In this document: positions 8,369 through 16,493 of the stretch, piece after piece
How positions within the stretch are numbered: the first letter of the stretch is position 1
How the letters are laid out: the number at the start of each line of letters is the position of its first letter
Origin: DATHGT01 sp035317605
GTDB lineage: Bacteria; Methylomirabilota; Methylomirabilia; Rokubacteriales; CSP1-6
Length of the DNA: 64,000 bases
Reading direction: 5' to 3'
NCBI GenBank assembly: GCA_035317605.1
Contig: DATHGT010000197.1
Location: 5,379 to 69,378 of the forward strand
Notes under the pieces: generated by a model
What the model saw: only the letters and a program-made list of their open reading frames with translations
Told to the model about the DNA's origin: nothing
Databases searched by the model: none
Program-made: the position numbers and the translations under genes

Positions 8369-11300
8369 CTACGCCACCCCCTTCCGGACGTTACAGAGGA
8401 GCGCCTTGGACTCCTGGATGAACGTCGTGGGATCGCCGAGGCTGGCCACCAAGTCATTGGTGATGTCGCCGCGCGACGACTGCATCACGCCCGCCCACCC
8501 CCAGTGCCAGGGAATCCCGACCTGGTAGACCTTCTTGCCGTCGATGATGAACGGCTTGATGCGCTCGGTGACCATCGCGCGGACCTTGATCTTCCCGCGT
8601 GGCGTTTCCACCGTGATCATGTCGCCGTTGGCGATGCCCAGCTCCCTGGCCATCTCCACGCCGATCTCCGCGAAGTGTCCGGGGAACAGCTCCGACAGCC
8701 AGGGCACGTGCCGCGAGGTACCGGCCGCGTGGTGCTCGGTGAGGCGGTACGTGGTCAGGATGTACGGGTACTTGTCGGGGGTGCCGAGCTCGTTGGTGTC
8801 GCCGATGTTCCACACCTTGGCCACGGGGTTGTTCTGGACCTTCGAGAGCAGGTTCTTCGTCGGCGACTCGAAGGGCTCGTAGTGCTCGGGAAACGCCCCG
8901 TCGAGCACGGAGGCCAGGAGCCCGCCCTTGCCGTCCGCCCGCATGATGAAGGCGTCGGTCCCGCCGATTCCCTTGAACGGACCGTCCTTCGCCCGCGGAG
9001 CGTTGGGCGCCGTGAACGCGCCGAAGTCCGGCACGTCGCCGCCCACCCACTTCCCCTTCGTGTCGGGCGTGGCGCCCGGTGCTTCCGGATCCCACCAGAT
9101 GAGCTTCTTCCGCTCGCTCCACGGCTTGCCGGAGGGATCGGCCGACGCGCGATTATAGAGGATGCGGCGGTTAGCCGGCCACGCGAAGCCCCAGTTGTGA
9201 GCCATGTAGTCGGCGCCCTTGGCTCGCTCGCGGCGAGCCGCCAGATTCTTGCCCTCCTCGGGGAAGATACCGGTCATCAGCCAGTTGCCGCAGGCCGTCG
9301 AGCCATCGTCCGCCAGGTGCGCGAAGGTCTTGAGGTGCTGCCCCGCCTTGTATGTCGGCTTGCCGTCCTTGTCCGTGATGTCACGGGTGGCGAAGCCGTT
9401 GATCTCGCGCAGCACCAGCTCGATGTTGGGCTCCTGCTTCGGGCCCTCGGGCTTGTAGTCCCACACGAGGTCCAGGACCGGCCGGTCCTTCTTCTCCTTC
9501 GATTCGGCATAGAGCTTCTTGAGCCGGTTGCCGAGATCCACGATGAAGGCGGCGTCGGAGCGCGCGTCGCCCGGAGAATCGACGGCCCGCTGATGCCATT
9601 GCGCCAGACGCATGGTGTTGGTGAGGGACCCATCCTTCTCGGCCGCCGGCGCCGCGGGAATGAAGAAGACCTCCGTCTGGCAGGTCTTCGGATCGATCCC
9701 GGGCTCCTTCCAGACCTGCGCGGTCTCCGTCTCGAAGAGGTCGGCCACCACCATCCACTTGAGGTTGCGCATGGCGCCGCGGACCATCTTGGCGTTGGGG
9801 CTGTCCACGGCCGGGTTCTGGCCCTGGCAGATGAAGCCCTTCACCTTGCCCTCGCGCATGCCGACCATGAAGTGCTGGTGCGAGTAGGCGTCGGCCTTCT
9901 CGCGCTTGGGCAGGTAGTCGTAGGCGAAATCGTTGTCCTTGGTGGCGGCGTCGCCCCACCACGCTTTGAACTGGCTGATGACGAACTTCGGGTTGTTCAC
10001 CCAGTAGCTCGTGGTGGGGGTGGTCTTCTCCAGGTAGTCCTTGAACGTGGGGTGCGGGCCCTGCAGCGGCATCGGCGGGTAGCCCGGCAGCATGTGATAG
10101 AGCGTCCCCATGTCGGTGGCGCCCTGCACGTTGGAGTGGCCGCGCAGCGCAACCACGCCGCCGCCCGGACGGCCCACGTTGCCGAGGACGAGCTGCAGCA
10201 TGCAGAGTGCCCTGATCTGCTGGACGCCATTCGTGGACTGATTGAGCTGCAGCGCGTAGGAAGCGGTCGCCGTCTTCTCGGGCCCGGAGGCCGAGCAGTA
10301 CACGTCGGCGACCTCCAGGAACTTGGCCTTGGGAATACCGCACACCTTCTCCACCATGTCCGCTGTGTACCGGCTGTAGTGCCGGCGCAGGTGCTGGAAG
10401 ACGGTGTTGGGGTCCTTGAGCGTCATGTCGCGCTTGGCATTGCCCTCGCCGTCGAGCTGGTACTTCCACGTCGACTGGTCGTACATCCGTTTCTCGGGAT
10501 CGAACCCGGAGAAGAACCCGTCCAGGTCCGTGGGGGTCTTGAAGGCCGGGTCCATCAGGAAGGGGGCGTTGGTGTAGTGCGCGACGTAGTCGTGGAAGTA
10601 CTTGCCGCTCTCGATGGCGTAGCTGATGAGGCCGCCGAAGAACACGATGTTCGTGCCCGACCGGATCGGCACCCAGTAGTCCGCGGTCGCGGAGGTGCGG
10701 GTGAAGCGCGGATCGACGTGGATGACCTTGGCCCCGCGCTCCTTGGCCTTCATCACCCACTTGTAGCTCACGGGGTGGCACTCGGCCCAGTTCGAGGTGG
10801 GCATGATCACGTCGGCGTTGATGACGTCGATCAGGTTGGTGGTCATCGCCCCGCGGCCGTAGCTGGCGCCGAGCGCGGGCACCGTCGCCGAGTGACAGAG
10901 CCGGGCCGAATTCTCCACGTTCACGAGACCGATGCCGCGGGAGAGCTTGGCGATCAGGTAGTTCTCCTCGTTGTCGAGCACCGAGGAGCCGAGCCAGGCC
11001 ACGCCCTCGCAGCGATTGACGGTGACCACCTTCGCTGGCGGCGCGGCCTTCTTCATCTCGGCCGGGTAGGGAGAGTCGGCCTGCCCCGGCTTGCCGGGCT
11101 CGCCCTTCTTGACCTTCGGCTCCTCCTTGGGAGGGCCCCCCAGGGTGACGGTTTCGACGAAGGTCTCGTCGCGAGCTTGTTTCACCCGCTTGGCGATTTC
11201 CGCCATCATCCAGTCGAGCGGCTTCTCCTCCCACTTGTCGCTGCCGGCCGCCCGGTAGAGCGCCTTGGTGAGCCGCCTGGCGTTGATCGACAGCTGGTAG

Positions 11301-11572
11301 GTCGACGAGCCCTTCGGGCAGAGCGCGCCCTCGGTGTGCGGGGTGTCAGGGTCGCCCTCGATGTCGACGATCTTGCCGTCCTTGACGTAGATGAGCTGGG
11401 CGCAGCCCACCGCGCAGTATGGGCACACGCCCGGAACCACCTTGGCCTCCTTGATTCGCAGCGAGGTGGCGGCGGCCTCGACTGGGGCCAGGCTGACTCC
11501 GCGCGCGCCGAGCGCGACGCCGGTGGCGGACGTTCCCGAGTACTTCAGGAATTCGCGTCGTGAGAGGCTCAT
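8369..11572 (-). CDS. fdhA: Formate dehydrogenase catalytic subunit, Tat-exported, cysteine form
   Basis: 1067-aa molybdopterin oxidoreductase of the FdnG/FdoG type. It has a Tat signal (SRREFLK, cleavage after about residue 33), a [4Fe-4S] site C50-C53-C57-C85, and the active-site loop SARLCHSATV in which C226 takes the place of selenocysteine in E. coli FdnG; H227 follows. The C-terminal cofactor-binding domain is present. Residues about 142-185 form a Lys/Pro-rich insert before the active site. Oxidises formate on the outer face of the membrane and passes electrons to FdhB-NrfD. Some cluster relatives act on other substrates, but fdhD and fdhE nearby support formate. Confidence 0.95.
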   Translation of the reverse strand: MSLSRREFLKYSGTSATGVALGARGVSLAPVEAAATSLRIKEAKVVPGVCPYCAVGCAQLIYVKDGKIVDIEGDPDTPHTEGALCPKGSSTYQLSINARRLTKALYRAAGSDKWEEKPLDWMMAEIAKRVKQARDETFVETVTLGGPPKEEPKVKKGEPGKPGQADSPYPAEMKKAAPPAKVVTVNRCEGVAWLGSSVLDNEENYLIAKLSRGIGLVNVENSARLCHSATVPALGASYGRGAMTTNLIDVINADVIMPTSNWAECHPVSYKWVMKAKERGAKVIHVDPRFTRTSATADYWVPIRSGTNIVFFGGLISYAIESGKYFHDYVAHYTNAPFLMDPAFKTPTDLDGFFSGFDPEKRMYDQSTWKYQLDGEGNAKRDMTLKDPNTVFQHLRRHYSRYTADMVEKVCGIPKAKFLEVADVYCSASGPEKTATASYALQLNQSTNGVQQIRALCMLQLVLGNVGRPGGGVVALRGHSNVQGATDMGTLYHMLPGYPPMPLQGPHPTFKDYLEKTTPTTSYWVNNPKFVISQFKAWWGDAATKDNDFAYDYLPKREKADAYSHQHFMVGMREGKVKGFICQGQNPAVDSPNAKMVRGAMRNLKWMVVADLFETETAQVWKEPGIDPKTCQTEVFFIPAAPAAEKDGSLTNTMRLAQWHQRAVDSPGDARSDAAFIVDLGNRLKKLYAESKEKKDRPVLDLVWDYKPEGPKQEPNIELVLREINGFATRDITDKDGKPTYKAGQHLKTFAHLADDGSTACGNWLMTGIFPEEGKNLAARRERAKGADYMAHNWGFAWPANRRILYNRASADPSGKPWSERKKLIWWDPEAPGATPDTKGKWVGGDVPDFGAFTAPNAPRAKDGPFKGIGGTDAFIMRADGKGGLLASVLDGAFPEHYEPFESPTKNLLSKVQNNPVAKVWNIGDTNELGTPDKYPYILTTYRLTEHHAAGTSRHVPWLSELFPGHFAEIGVEMARELGIANGDMITVETPRGKIKVRAMVTERIKPFIIDGKKVYQVGIPWHWGWAGVMQSSRGDITNDLVASLGDPTTFIQESKALLCNVRKGVA

Positions 11573-11620
11573 GGGGCACTCCTTTGTGCGACAGCGAGTT
11601 CCGTGATCGCGTCGGTTCGG

Positions 11621-11893
11621 TCAGAGCTCGGGGCTGGCGATCTGCTCCCAGACGCGCCTGAGCACCACGACCGTCGCGACTCCGCGGTCCGTTTCGTCGA
11701 TGCGTACGACGTCTCCGGGATTCAGCGCGCCGAGCGGCGCCTCGACACCGTCTTCGGTGATCACGACGGTGCGTTCGTGACAGGAGAGATCAGTGCAGCC
11801 CTCACCTTTGACGCGCAGGCGATGGTGATCGGGGTCGACCGCCACCACCGTGACTCGACTGTGCTGGAGCCAATCCGTGAGGCTTTGCGTCAT
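11621..11893 (-). CDS. Small uncharacterised protein upstream of fdhA
   Basis: 90 aa, soluble and beta-rich in appearance (VTVVAVDPDHHRLRVKGEGC ... GDVVRIDE), with two cysteines in CTDLSCHE. I do not recognise the family; the pattern resembles small OB- or SH3-like barrels. ATG 11891-11893; its stop is 48 bp before the fdhA start, so it is probably in the same transcript. A role in formate dehydrogenase expression or maturation is possible but rests on position alone. Confidence 0.65.
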   Translation of the reverse strand: MTQSLTDWLQHSRVTVVAVDPDHHRLRVKGEGCTDLSCHERTVVITEDGVEAPLGALNPGDVVRIDETDRGVATVVVLRRVWEQIASPEL

Positions 11894-12002
11894 GGCCCTG
11901 CCCCTCCTTCGGTTAGGTCGACCCGCTCACGTTACGAGGGGACCGACACCGATTGGACCTGCCGCCGGGAGAGTAGAGCGGTCAGACCACCGTGTCAAGA
12001 AT

Positions 12003-12335
12003 TCAATGACGGCGGTCGGGTCGGTCGTCCATCTTCTGATACTCCGTCAGATGGGCTTCCAGCAGGGCGCGCGCCCCTTGGTCGTCGCCGGCTTCCAGCA
12101 GGCCGACCACCAGCCGACGGAGGTCCGGTGCGACGACGGACCCATTGGTCACGGGATTGTAGAAGCGCTCGAGCTCGAGAAGGATCCCCTTGACCCGAGG
12201 GAGGTCGTCGAGGTGTTCGAGCGCTTCTCGCATCATCCGGACTTCGTCGTTCTCGCGGGGCCGGAGCTTGCCCCGGCGGAAGACCAGCCGGTCGTTGGGA
12301 TCGTCGTGATGTTCAGGGACGCCAGCCCCGGCCAT
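12003..12335 (-). CDS. Small uncharacterised protein between fdhD and fdhA
   Basis: 110 aa, mainly charged helices (ENDEVRMMREALEHLDDLPRVKGILLELERFY ... LLEAGDDQGARALLEAHL), no membrane segment or cysteines. No family recognised. It lies 51 bp downstream of fdhD and 109 bp upstream of the next small gene, all on the same strand, so an accessory role in the formate dehydrogenase cluster is plausible but unproven. Confidence 0.65.
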   Translation of the reverse strand: MAGAGVPEHHDDPNDRLVFRRGKLRPRENDEVRMMREALEHLDDLPRVKGILLELERFYNPVTNGSVVAPDLRRLVVGLLEAGDDQGARALLEAHLTEYQKMDDRPDRRH

Positions 12336-12386
12336 GGGACGGGATTCTATCGCACGCGCGGCCCGGCCACGAGCCTTCCCTCTCGA

Positions 12387-13160
12387 TCAGTCGGGTTGGC
12401 CCGCCGACTGGACCCCGAGCACGATCCCGTCCCCCGCGTAGAGGTTGAAGCCGTCCGGTCTCACGTAGCCGCACACCGTGATGTTGAGCTGCTCGGCCAA
12501 GCCGACGGCCATCTCCGTCGGCGACGTCCGCGAGGCGACGATGGGCACGCCCATGCGCGCGGCCTTGAGCAGCATCTCCGACGACACGCGTCCGGTCGAA
12601 AGGAGAATGCGGTCGACGGTCGAAATATCGCGCAGCAGCGCCTCGCCCTTGATCTTGTCGACGGCGTTGTGGCGGCCGACGTCCTCGGCCACGAGAAGCA
12701 CGCCCTCGGGATCGGCGAGGGCCGCGCCGTGGATGCCCCGCGACGCCTTGTACAGAACGGCGGACGCGAACAGGTCCCGCATGCGCGCGGCCAGCTGGGC
12801 CGCCGAAATCTGGAGTCCGCTGGCCAATCGGGGAAACAGACGGTGGTCGATCCGAAACGTGATCCCGCCGCCGCAACCCGAGGTCAGGATCCGCTCCGTC
12901 GGCAGATCCACCGGATGGTCGAGGGTCACGTCTACACGCCCGTCGACCGGCGAGACGTCGAGGGTCTGGATCTCGCGCACGTCGCCGATGACCATCTCCA
13001 TCCACAGGTAGCCGATCACCAGCGCTTCGAGCTGGACGGGCGTACAGAGCAGCGTGAGGAATCGAGTCCCGTTGACGTAGACGGTCAGCGGCTGCTCACG
13101 GACGACCTCGCCCGTGATCTCCTCCACCCGCTCACCGCGCACCTTCAGATACGTCCGCAT
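12387..13160 (-). CDS. fdhD: Formate dehydrogenase sulfurtransferase / accessory protein FdhD
   Basis: FdhD takes sulfur from a cysteine desulfurase and inserts it into the Mo cofactor of formate dehydrogenase. Family blocks are clear: EQPLTVYVNG, the cysteine loop TSGCGGGITF (C96), GIHGAALADPEG, AEDVGRHNAVDKIKGEAL and STGRVSSEM. Only the first cysteine of the E. coli CxxC pair is kept, as in many non-enteric FdhD proteins. 257 aa, ATG 13160; first gene of the cluster. Confidence 0.95.
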   Translation of the reverse strand: MRTYLKVRGERVEEITGEVVREQPLTVYVNGTRFLTLLCTPVQLEALVIGYLWMEMVIGDVREIQTLDVSPVDGRVDVTLDHPVDLPTERILTSGCGGGITFRIDHRLFPRLASGLQISAAQLAARMRDLFASAVLYKASRGIHGAALADPEGVLLVAEDVGRHNAVDKIKGEALLRDISTVDRILLSTGRVSSEMLLKAARMGVPIVASRTSPTEMAVGLAEQLNITVCGYVRPDGFNLYAGDGIVLGVQSAGQPD

Positions 13161-13297
13161 CTCGCTCGCATTCTAGTCCATTGACGTCGGGGGGAGCGAA
13201 CGCGGGGTCTGAGCGAAGGGGCTACGCCCCCTCGCGCTCCCCGGCCCGACACCCCCCACCGCCGCGAGTTCGAATCTCGAGCGCGGATGGACGGATT

Positions 13298-13317
13298 GCG
13301 GCGGCAAAGCCGCCGCT
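13298..13317. terminator. GC hairpin between truA and fdhD
   Basis: GCGGCGG-CAAAG-CCGCCGC is a perfect 7-bp stem 22 bp past the truA stop on the minus strand. No U-tract follows in the truA direction, so termination is only a guess. The rest of the 178-bp gap (13161-13338) holds another GC-rich palindromic stretch at about 13190-13262 and no gene. Confidence 0.4.
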
Positions 13318-13338
13318 CGAAAAACGACGTTCGACGAT

Positions 13339-14076
13339 TCAATACATCACCCGCAGGAGGGTCAGGCCGTGAGCGGGCGCGGTGGGGCCGGCGCGGCGGC
13401 GGTCGCGGCTGGCCAGCACGTCGGCGAGCCAGCCCGGCTCGCGGGCGCCGCGCCCGACCTCGACGGCGCTGCCCACGATGTTGCGGACCATGTGGTGCAG
13501 GAAGCGGTCGCCGGAGACGAGCACGGCGATCCGATCGCGACGACGGAGCACGTGCAGCGCGCGCACCGTGCACGTCGGCTCGTGCTCCCGCCCCGGCGCC
13601 GCGCAGAACGCGCTGAAGTCGTGACGGCCGCGCAGCGGCTCGAGGGCGCACCGCATGCGCTCGACGTCGAGCCGAAGGGGCACGGACCAGGCATAGCGCA
13701 GCAGAAAGGGCGACGGCGTCGACCCGTTCTCGATGAGATAGCCGTAGCGCTTGCCGAGCGCCGCACGCCGCGCATCGAAACGCTCGTCCGCCTCCGCGCA
13801 CGCCACCACCCGAATGTCCCGCGGCAGCGTGGCGTTCAGCGCCCGCTTGACCACGTCGGCGGGGACCTCCCGCCCGGCCCGGATCGACACGGCCTGTCGC
13901 AGCGCGTGGACGCCCGCGTCGGTGCGACTGGCCCCGGTCACGCGAATGCCGTCGCCGAGCAGCGCCTGCGCCGCCGTCACCACGAGCCCCTGCACCGTCG
14001 GCCGCCCGGGCTGGATCTGCCATCCGGAATAGGCGGTCCCGTCGTACGCGAGCACGACGCGCCAAGCCCGGCTCAC
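13339..14076 (-). CDS. truA: tRNA pseudouridine(38-40) synthase TruA
   Basis: Isomerises uridines 38-40 in the tRNA anticodon arm. The N-terminal block VVLAYDGTAYSGWQIQP, the catalytic aspartate in GASRTDAGVHALRQ and the C-terminal DRFLHHMVRNIVG are all present; 245 aa is normal. The start is GTG at 14076. It ends the long ppdK-ilv-leu-asd gene run, 16 bp after a small membrane protein gene. Confidence 0.95.
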   Translation of the reverse strand: MSRAWRVVLAYDGTAYSGWQIQPGRPTVQGLVVTAAQALLGDGIRVTGASRTDAGVHALRQAVSIRAGREVPADVVKRALNATLPRDIRVVACAEADERFDARRAALGKRYGYLIENGSTPSPFLLRYAWSVPLRLDVERMRCALEPLRGRHDFSAFCAAPGREHEPTCTVRALHVLRRRDRIAVLVSGDRFLHHMVRNIVGSAVEVGRGAREPGWLADVLASRDRRRAGPTAPAHGLTLLRVMY

Positions 14077-14092
14077 CGTGATCGACCCGGGG

Positions 14093-14383
14093 CTATCGTC
14101 GACGGGGCAGCACGGTCAGCCAGACGACCACCACCGCGAAGACGAGCACGACGTTGACGGCGGCCTGCCACGGCGAAACGGACGAGGGGCGAACACCATG
14201 GCGGGCGAGGAAGTCCTGACGGCTGAAATCCTTCGGCTCGTAGTAGAACGGGTTGTAGCCGCGGCTGGCGTCGATCAGGTTGACGATCCAGGGCACCAGC
14301 ACGTAGGTGACCACCACGATCGTGAGCAGGACGGCGAGATGAAAGCGGCCTCGCCGGTGGTAGTAGCGCCGCAATCGACCCAA
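14093..14383 (-). CDS. Small membrane protein, two transmembrane helices, unknown
   Basis: 96 aa. A basic N-terminus (RLRRYYHRRGRFH) precedes a first helix (LAVLLTIVVVTYVLVPWIV); a second helix lies near the C-terminus (AAVNVVLVFAVVVVWLTVL) and ends in RRR. A loop with YNPFYYEPKDFSRQDFL lies between them. The start codon is TTG at 14383. No family recognised; it sits 17 bp after asd and 16 bp before truA and is probably co-transcribed. Confidence 0.65.
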   Translation of the reverse strand: MGRLRRYYHRRGRFHLAVLLTIVVVTYVLVPWIVNLIDASRGYNPFYYEPKDFSRQDFLARHGVRPSSVSPWQAAVNVVLVFAVVVVWLTVLPRRR

Positions 14384-14400
14384 TGCGCCGGCCCTCGCGA

Positions 14401-15408
14401 TCAGAATCCGAGCAGCACTTCCGCGATCTGAACGGCGTTCGTGGCCGCGCCCTTCCGCAGCTGATCGCCCACCACCCAGAAGTTGAGCGCGCTGGGGTGC
14501 GAGAGGTCGTCACGGATGCGCCCGACGTAGCAGTCGTCCTGGCCCTCCACGGTGACCGGCATCGGATACCGTCCCTGCGCGGGATCGTCCCACAGCCGGA
14601 GCCCCGGGAACCGCTCGAAGAGCGCGCGGGCGCGCTCGGCGCCGATGGGCGTCTCGGTCTCGGCGTTCACCGCCACCGAATGGCAGGTGAAGACCGGCAC
14701 CCGCACGGTGGTGGGCGAAATCCGAAGGTCGGGCGCCTCGAGGATCTTGCGGGTCTCGTTGACGAGCTTGCGCTCCTCGCCGGTGTACCCGTCTGACCCG
14801 AACGCGTCGATGTGAGGGATCAGGTTGAAGGCGATCTGGTGCGGGAAGAACCGCGGCGTGATCGCCTCGCCCCGCGCCCACGCGAGCGTCTGCTGGCGCA
14901 GATCCTCGATCCCGTTCACGCCCGCCCCCGACACCGCCTGGTAGCTGGTGGCCACGACCCGGCGCAGGCGACCGGCGTCGTGGAGCGGCTTGAGCGGCAT
15001 GACCGTGACGATGGTGGTGCAGTTCGGCGAGGCCACGATGCCCCGGTGAGTCTTGACCGCGTGCGGGTTGATCTCGGGGACGACCAGCGGAACGTCCGGG
15101 TCCATCCGGAAGGCGTTGGACTTGTCGACCACGGTGGCGCCGGCCGCGACCAGCACGGGCGCGATCTCGCGGGACTGGGCGGAGCCGGCCGAGCAGAACG
15201 CGATCTCGAGGCCCTTGAAGGCGGAGGCCTCCACCCGCCGCACGGGGAGGGCGTCGCCCCGAAAGGTCACGGTCTTGCCCACCGAGCGCTCGGAGGCGAA
15301 GCACCGCAGCTCGCGCACGGGGAACTTTCGCTCCTCCAGGATGCGCAGGGTCATCTGCCCGGCCGCCCCGGTGGCGCCGACGACCGCTACCCGGACTCCG
15401 CTCGGCAT
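14401..15408 (-). CDS. asd: Aspartate-semialdehyde dehydrogenase
   Basis: Reduces aspartyl phosphate to aspartate semialdehyde for lysine, threonine and methionine synthesis. NADPH-binding VAVVGATGAAGQ at the N-terminus, the catalytic cysteine in ASPNCTTI, and the substrate-binding GEERKLVNETRKIL are visible. 335 aa from ATG 15408, five bases after the leuB stop. The much longer open frame upstream is leuB in another frame. Confidence 0.96.
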   Translation of the reverse strand: MPSGVRVAVVGATGAAGQMTLRILEERKFPVRELRCFASERSVGKTVTFRGDALPVRRVEASAFKGLEIAFCSAGSAQSREIAPVLVAAGATVVDKSNAFRMDPDVPLVVPEINPHAVKTHRGIVASPNCTTIVTVMPLKPLHDAGRLRRVVATSYQAVSGAGVNGIEDLRQQTLAWARGEAITPRFFPHQIAFNLIPHIDAFGSDGYTGEERKLVNETRKILEAPDLRISPTTVRVPVFTCHSVAVNAETETPIGAERARALFERFPGLRLWDDPAQGRYPMPVTVEGQDDCYVGRIRDDLSHPSALNFWVVGDQLRKGAATNAVQIAEVLLGF

Positions 15409-15413
15409 CGGTC

Positions 15414-16493
15414 TCACCCCTCCAGAGCGCCCACGATCAGGTCGCCCATCTCGCGGGTGCCCACCGTCTTGCCGCCGGGCTCGGCGATGTCGCGCGTGCG
15501 GTGGCCGTTCTCGAGCACCCGCCGCACCGCCCGCTCGACGCGATCGGCGTCGTCGACCCGGTCCAGCGAGTAGCGCAGCAGCATGGCGGCCGACAGGACG
15601 GCCGCGATCGGGTTGGCCACGCCCTGCCCCGCGATGTCCGGCGCGGTGCCGTGGACCGGCTCGTAGAGTCCGACCTTGCCGCCCATCGAGGCGGACGCGA
15701 GCATGCCCATCGAGCCGGCGAGGATCGCCGCCTCGTCGGACAGGATGTCGCCGAAGGTGTTCTCGGCCACGATGGTGTCGAACTGGGTGGGCCGCTGCAC
15801 CAGCGCCATCGAGCAGTTGTCGACCAGGATGTGCTCGAGCGTCACGTCCGGATAGTCCCGGCCCACGCGGGTGACGACCTCGCGCCAGAGCGTGGACACG
15901 ACCAGCACGTTGGCCTTGTCGACCGAGGTGAGCTTGCGGCGGCGCTTGCGCGCGACCTCGAAGGCCACGCGGGCCACCCGCTCGATCTCCCCTGACGTGT
16001 ACACCATGGTGTTGACCGCGCGCGCGCTGCCGTCGGCGAACTGCTCGATACCACGCGGCTCGCCGTAATAGAGACCGCCGGTGAGCTCGCGGATCACCAT
16101 GATGTCCGTGCCCTCGACGACCGAGCGCTTGAGCGGCGAGGCGTCGACGAGCATCGGGAAGCACACGGCCGGCCGGAGGTTGGCGAAGAGGTCCAGGTCC
16201 TTGCGAATGGCCAGCAACCCTCGCTCGGCCTTCTGCTCCTGCGGCAGGTGATCCCACTTCGGGCCGCCCACGGCGCCGAACAGGATGGCCTGCGACGCTC
16301 GGCACAGCTCGAGCGTCTCCTTCGGCAGCGGTCCGCCGGTGGCGTCGATGGCCGAGCCCCCGATCAGGGCCGGAGTGAACGCGAAGCCGACTCCGGAGCC
16401 CTTGCCCACGGCCTCCAGCACCCGCACGGCCTCGCCCGTCACTTCGGGACCGATGCCGTCGCCCGCGAGCACCGCGATGCGATAGGTCGTCAT
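15414..16493 (-). CDS. leuB: 3-isopropylmalate dehydrogenase
   Basis: NAD-dependent oxidative decarboxylation of 3-isopropylmalate in leucine synthesis. IAVLAGDGIGPEV, the metal/substrate block RELTGGLYYGEPRG, catalytic Lys in SVDKANVL and NTFGDILSDEAA plus HGTAPDIAGQ are typical. 359 aa from ATG 16493, which shares one base with the leuA stop (TGATG). The leuCD genes are not in the window. Confidence 0.97.
   Translation of the reverse strand: MTTYRIAVLAGDGIGPEVTGEAVRVLEAVGKGSGVGFAFTPALIGGSAIDATGGPLPKETLELCRASQAILFGAVGGPKWDHLPQEQKAERGLLAIRKDLDLFANLRPAVCFPMLVDASPLKRSVVEGTDIMVIRELTGGLYYGEPRGIEQFADGSARAVNTMVYTSGEIERVARVAFEVARKRRRKLTSVDKANVLVVSTLWREVVTRVGRDYPDVTLEHILVDNCSMALVQRPTQFDTIVAENTFGDILSDEAAILAGSMGMLASASMGGKVGLYEPVHGTAPDIAGQGVANPIAAVLSAAMLLRYSLDRVDDADRVERAVRRVLENGHRTRDIAEPGGKTVGTREMGDLIVGALEG

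Noticed and set aside
10895..10897. Selenocysteine in formate dehydrogenase
   Set aside because: The active-site codon is a normal Cys codon (C226) and the frame is continuous, so no recoding is needed here.
8504..11563. 1019-codon open frame antisense to fdhA
   Set aside because: It mirrors codon bias of the GC-rich fdhA gene; no protein family pattern, and fdhA is complete with Tat signal and all motifs. Similar long antisense frames (2-2290, 23758-25947, 27905-29455) were discarded for the same reason.
13265..13290. tRNA-like T-arm (CGAG-TTCGAAT-CTCG)
   Set aside because: The loop matches the tRNA consensus, but no matching acceptor strand, D-arm or anticodon arm can be found 50-75 nt upstream, and the opposite strand gives nothing either.
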